A DNA stretch of 64,000 bases, from contig JALIRH010000019.1 in the NCBI GenBank assembly GCA_023055505.1, forward strand, positions 1,054,001 to 1,118,000, in the 5' to 3' direction. The translations under genes and the position numbers were made by a program. Within the stretch, counting starts at the first letter, position 1. Every line of letters begins with the position of its first letter. The DNA comes from Callipepla californica brunnescens (lineage: Eukaryota; Chordata; Aves; Galliformes; Odontophoridae). Below the pieces are notes generated by a model. That model was not told where the DNA came from. It ran no database searches and worked only from the letters and a program-made list of their open reading frames with translations. This document shows positions 61,246-64,000 of this stretch, one piece after another.

Positions 61246-64000
61246 CTGTAGAATACTTAGGTTTTGTCTGGCAGAGTATTTCACTCGATCACCAAAATTC
61301 AAAACTGGAACAACATCCAACCTTCTGCACGTTATAATTTAAATGGAATTTATCTTTTCTTCAGGACAGCAGTAGTCTCTTTTAAACCCAGCCCAGGATA
61401 CTATTCATTTGATGCTTATGTATGCAAAAATCTCCTTTACAAGCAGCCACAAAGTTTGCAAAAGGGAAGGAATCCATGGTCTTGCAAGTTCATCTGTTAT
61501 GCTGTTGCTCCTTTTTCTGAGTGGGTAGTGGCTTTAGGGAACAAACGGCAGATTAAGGAAGTCCCAGAAACAAGAGTAGAAAAAACCAACAGCTACCTTC
61601 CCCCGCTGCCTCCCCAGAAAAACAGCTTCACTAATTCTTTTATAATCCCCCCACAGAAGACGGGAAAAATCCAATTAGCGAGAGAGCAGAGAAACCAAAA
61701 CCAAAGTAAAACCTTTGCAGCTCTGTCTCAGTTACTTCTGTCTTGGGTGACGAATGAGGCATTATCCTCCCAGGAAAAAAAAGCAGCAACTCCAGAACTT
61801 GAGAGCAAAGATCCGGAGAGTAGCAACGAGTCTCTGATGCAGTTCCTCTAATTCTGCTTGCAATCTTTAGAAGTTTCTCCTCCTGATCCTCCTTTTGCAA
61901 TCGGAATGCCCGGCCGTGCCAGAAAGCTTGAGAGAGAAAAATAATCAAAGGCTTGCGTCATTTAATTACTCTCTTGGCTTTGTGGTGTTCTGCCAAGACC
62001 AGCGTTGCCTCACCTCCCACAATACACAGAATCTTCTGAGACAATGAAAAAAAAACAAAAAAAAACCAAACCTTCCTCCACCCAACAAAATAAAATAACA
62101 GGGAGAACACAGAATTCTAAGAAGAGAACGTTAGAGCAACGAGGGCAGGTACAGTGGGAGAGTTAAGAAGGAAGACAGATTTTAAAACAGAATAAAAACC
62201 CAAACATTTCCATGAATTCCATGCCAGTTTTCACACGTATCCTTTGCAATGCTTAAGCATCAAACTGCTTAAAGATCTCTTAGCAACTCACAGAGTGGTG
62301 GGATAACATTATGAATGTTAATAAACTGTCAATGATAGAATTGGGATTTTGCATCAATCCTGAAATCATGAGATGAGGAAGGCACACAGCTTCCCACCAG
62401 CTCAGAAGACAGAGCTGCCTTCAAACAAAACACTCCCCACATTTTCTTAACAAGAGAAGGTATTTATCTATATATAACTGACGTTAATAGAATATGCCTC
62501 TTCCAGGAAACAGCGACACTTCTCAAGAAGTGAAAAGAACTAGGAAACTGCTCTTCCCATCACAAGCAGACTTCAGCCCTTAACTTTCAGGAAATATAAA
62601 ATAAAGTAAGAAAGAAAGAAAGAAGCATTTGTTTCTAGGAATTCCTTAAAACAGGAACTACAAGAATTTATGATAAAATATTTAAAATTCTTGCAAGACT
62701 GAGAATTGTAGAGCACTCTCCTGGTATATCACCAACGAGATTTAGGATTATCCCCTTTTTGGTAAGAGGATAAAAACTGGGTATGACTATTAGGAGCAGC
62801 ACGAACAAGACAAGTCTATTCCACATGTTCTGAAGTAGTAATTGCACTAGCGTTACTACTAAACAGGCACAGGCAGAACTGAAGCATCAGCAAAACAGCT
62901 CTGAGAGTAACTCCTTATGAAGATGAAGATAACCTGGATACCTGAGGAGGTACATCTTTACCTTCCCAACAATCACAATGTTTCCATCTTCCGTCAAAAC
63001 ACGAAGAACTTACTCAACATCCAGAACTGTGTTAAAGCAGCCTGATCCATCCCCTTCTAGTAGCCTTTCATTCGTGCGTTCATTAATCTCAAATTACAAA
63101 CACAAATGAAGTCTCTGTGTCACTGTAAGGCAGGCAAACATCCATATAGATATGAATATTCTTCATGGTTGCCAGTATGCCATGCAAAAGGCTCAGATGT
63201 GCTTGCAAGCCTGCAGACACAGACCATTATCACGCCAGTCGCACAACATTCCTGAGTGCTGAACGTATACAGGACTCATTTCAAAGCATTTTCAGCCTCA
63301 ATCCCCTTTTCTTTGCTCAATCCCGTAAATGAATCACAAGCCAAACAAACTGTGTGAAGTAAGTAAGTTTCAGGCAGCAATGCAAGGATTTCTGTAAACC
63401 ACCGCTTCTTGCAGTAGGAAGAGATTAGAGCAGGATGCCAAGAGGAACGAGCTGAGGTAGCAGACCCTGTACTAACTCATAAAAAGTCCCTGAGCCACAC
63501 GCTTGCCCTTTTCACAGCACCGATGAGAAACACAACCCAAAACACACGCCAGATGGACAGGTGTGAGCAGCAGGGCGTAAACACTCAGTGAATTACAAAT
63601 CCAAGACAAGATTCTGCTCCCAGAATGGGCTACAAAACTCCACGCCAAGGTATCTCAGTTATTACACTGTGTGCCCTTTTTTTTCCTATGAATTTTCACT
63701 GTGTTGGGACCAGAAATAGATGGGAGGCTTTGTATTTCATCTATCATCAGCAGAAGCATGCTGCAATGACAGAGCTCTCACAGAGACCACCACACAAGCT
63801 TTTTGCACTTGTACAGAAAGCAATTCCTTTCCTAGGTTCCCAGGAATAAATTCAACCTGCTCCTTTAGCTACATGGCCACTGCAGAGTTAAGAGAACAAG
63901 AAGCAAGCTGCAATCCGTAACCACCCAGTTATGACAAAAACAGATCTCCACAGATAAACGGGAGCTTCACACTTCACCAAACACTAAAACTTGCCAACAT
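61246..64000. other. Upstream sequence or 5' intron of USP54
   Basis: A probable 3' splice site (CTACAG at 61246-61251, minus) precedes the start codon, so this stretch is most likely the intron between a non-coding 5' exon and coding exon 1. It has no CpG island, no recognised transposon and no exon I can support. A 195-codon plus-strand open frame at 61264-61851 is unexplained; see findings. Confidence 0.55.
62606..62624 (+). repeat. Short AAAG microsatellite
   Basis: About four units of AAGA/AAAG upstream of USP54 coding exon 1. Too short to be informative on its own. Confidence 0.7.

Noticed and set aside
1..64000. CRISPR arrays, tRNA or rRNA genes, endogenous retroviral genes
   Set aside because: I saw no regularly spaced repeats, tRNA cloverleaf boxes, rRNA signatures, or gag/pol/env-like frames on either strand.

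Overview
The window is nuclear DNA from a bird, most likely a galliform such as chicken. The evidence is several 5'-truncated CR1 LINE copies, two internally deleted mariner elements of the type known from chicken (Galluhop/Mariner1_GG-like, a name recalled from memory), AT-rich introns, one dense CpG island, and multi-exon genes whose exons translate into vertebrate-like proteins. No bacterial, plasmid, phage or CRISPR features are seen.

Two protein genes are supported, both on the minus strand. The larger is USP54 (a USP/C19-family deubiquitinase). I could trace all 22 coding exons from the start codon at 61232 to the stop codon at 13513-13515. Every exon joins in frame, and together they give 5,244 coding nt, or 1,747 residues plus stop. 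The human protein, as I recall it, is about 1,684 residues. The putative catalytic Cys (residue 42) and His (residue 302) are both intact. A likely poly(A) signal at 12747-12752 ends the gene. No CpG island is visible upstream of the start codon as far as 64000, so the USP54 promoter and 5' non-coding exons probably lie beyond the window.

The second gene is PPP3CB (calcineurin A beta catalytic subunit). Only coding exon 1 (3589-3658) and part of intron 1 (1-3588) are present, and the gene runs off the left edge. Its promoter sits in the CpG island at about 3140-4290. The head-to-tail order USP54 then PPP3CB on one strand matches the human 10q22 arrangement as I remember it, which supports both calls.

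Layout from left to right: PPP3CB intron 1 (1-3588), PPP3CB exon 1 and CpG-island promoter (about 3140-4290), an intergenic interval of about 8.4 kb with one mariner relic, USP54 (about 12730-61245), and 2.75 kb of upstream sequence or USP54 5' intron. No new biological system was found. The points most worth checking are a GC-AG intron in USP54, a mariner copy inserted 12 nt from a USP54 splice donor, a stop codon embedded in a strong splice-donor sequence at the end of USP54, a calcineurin A beta N-terminus without the mammalian polyproline tract, and an exact 19-bp duplication in the PPP3CB promoter.
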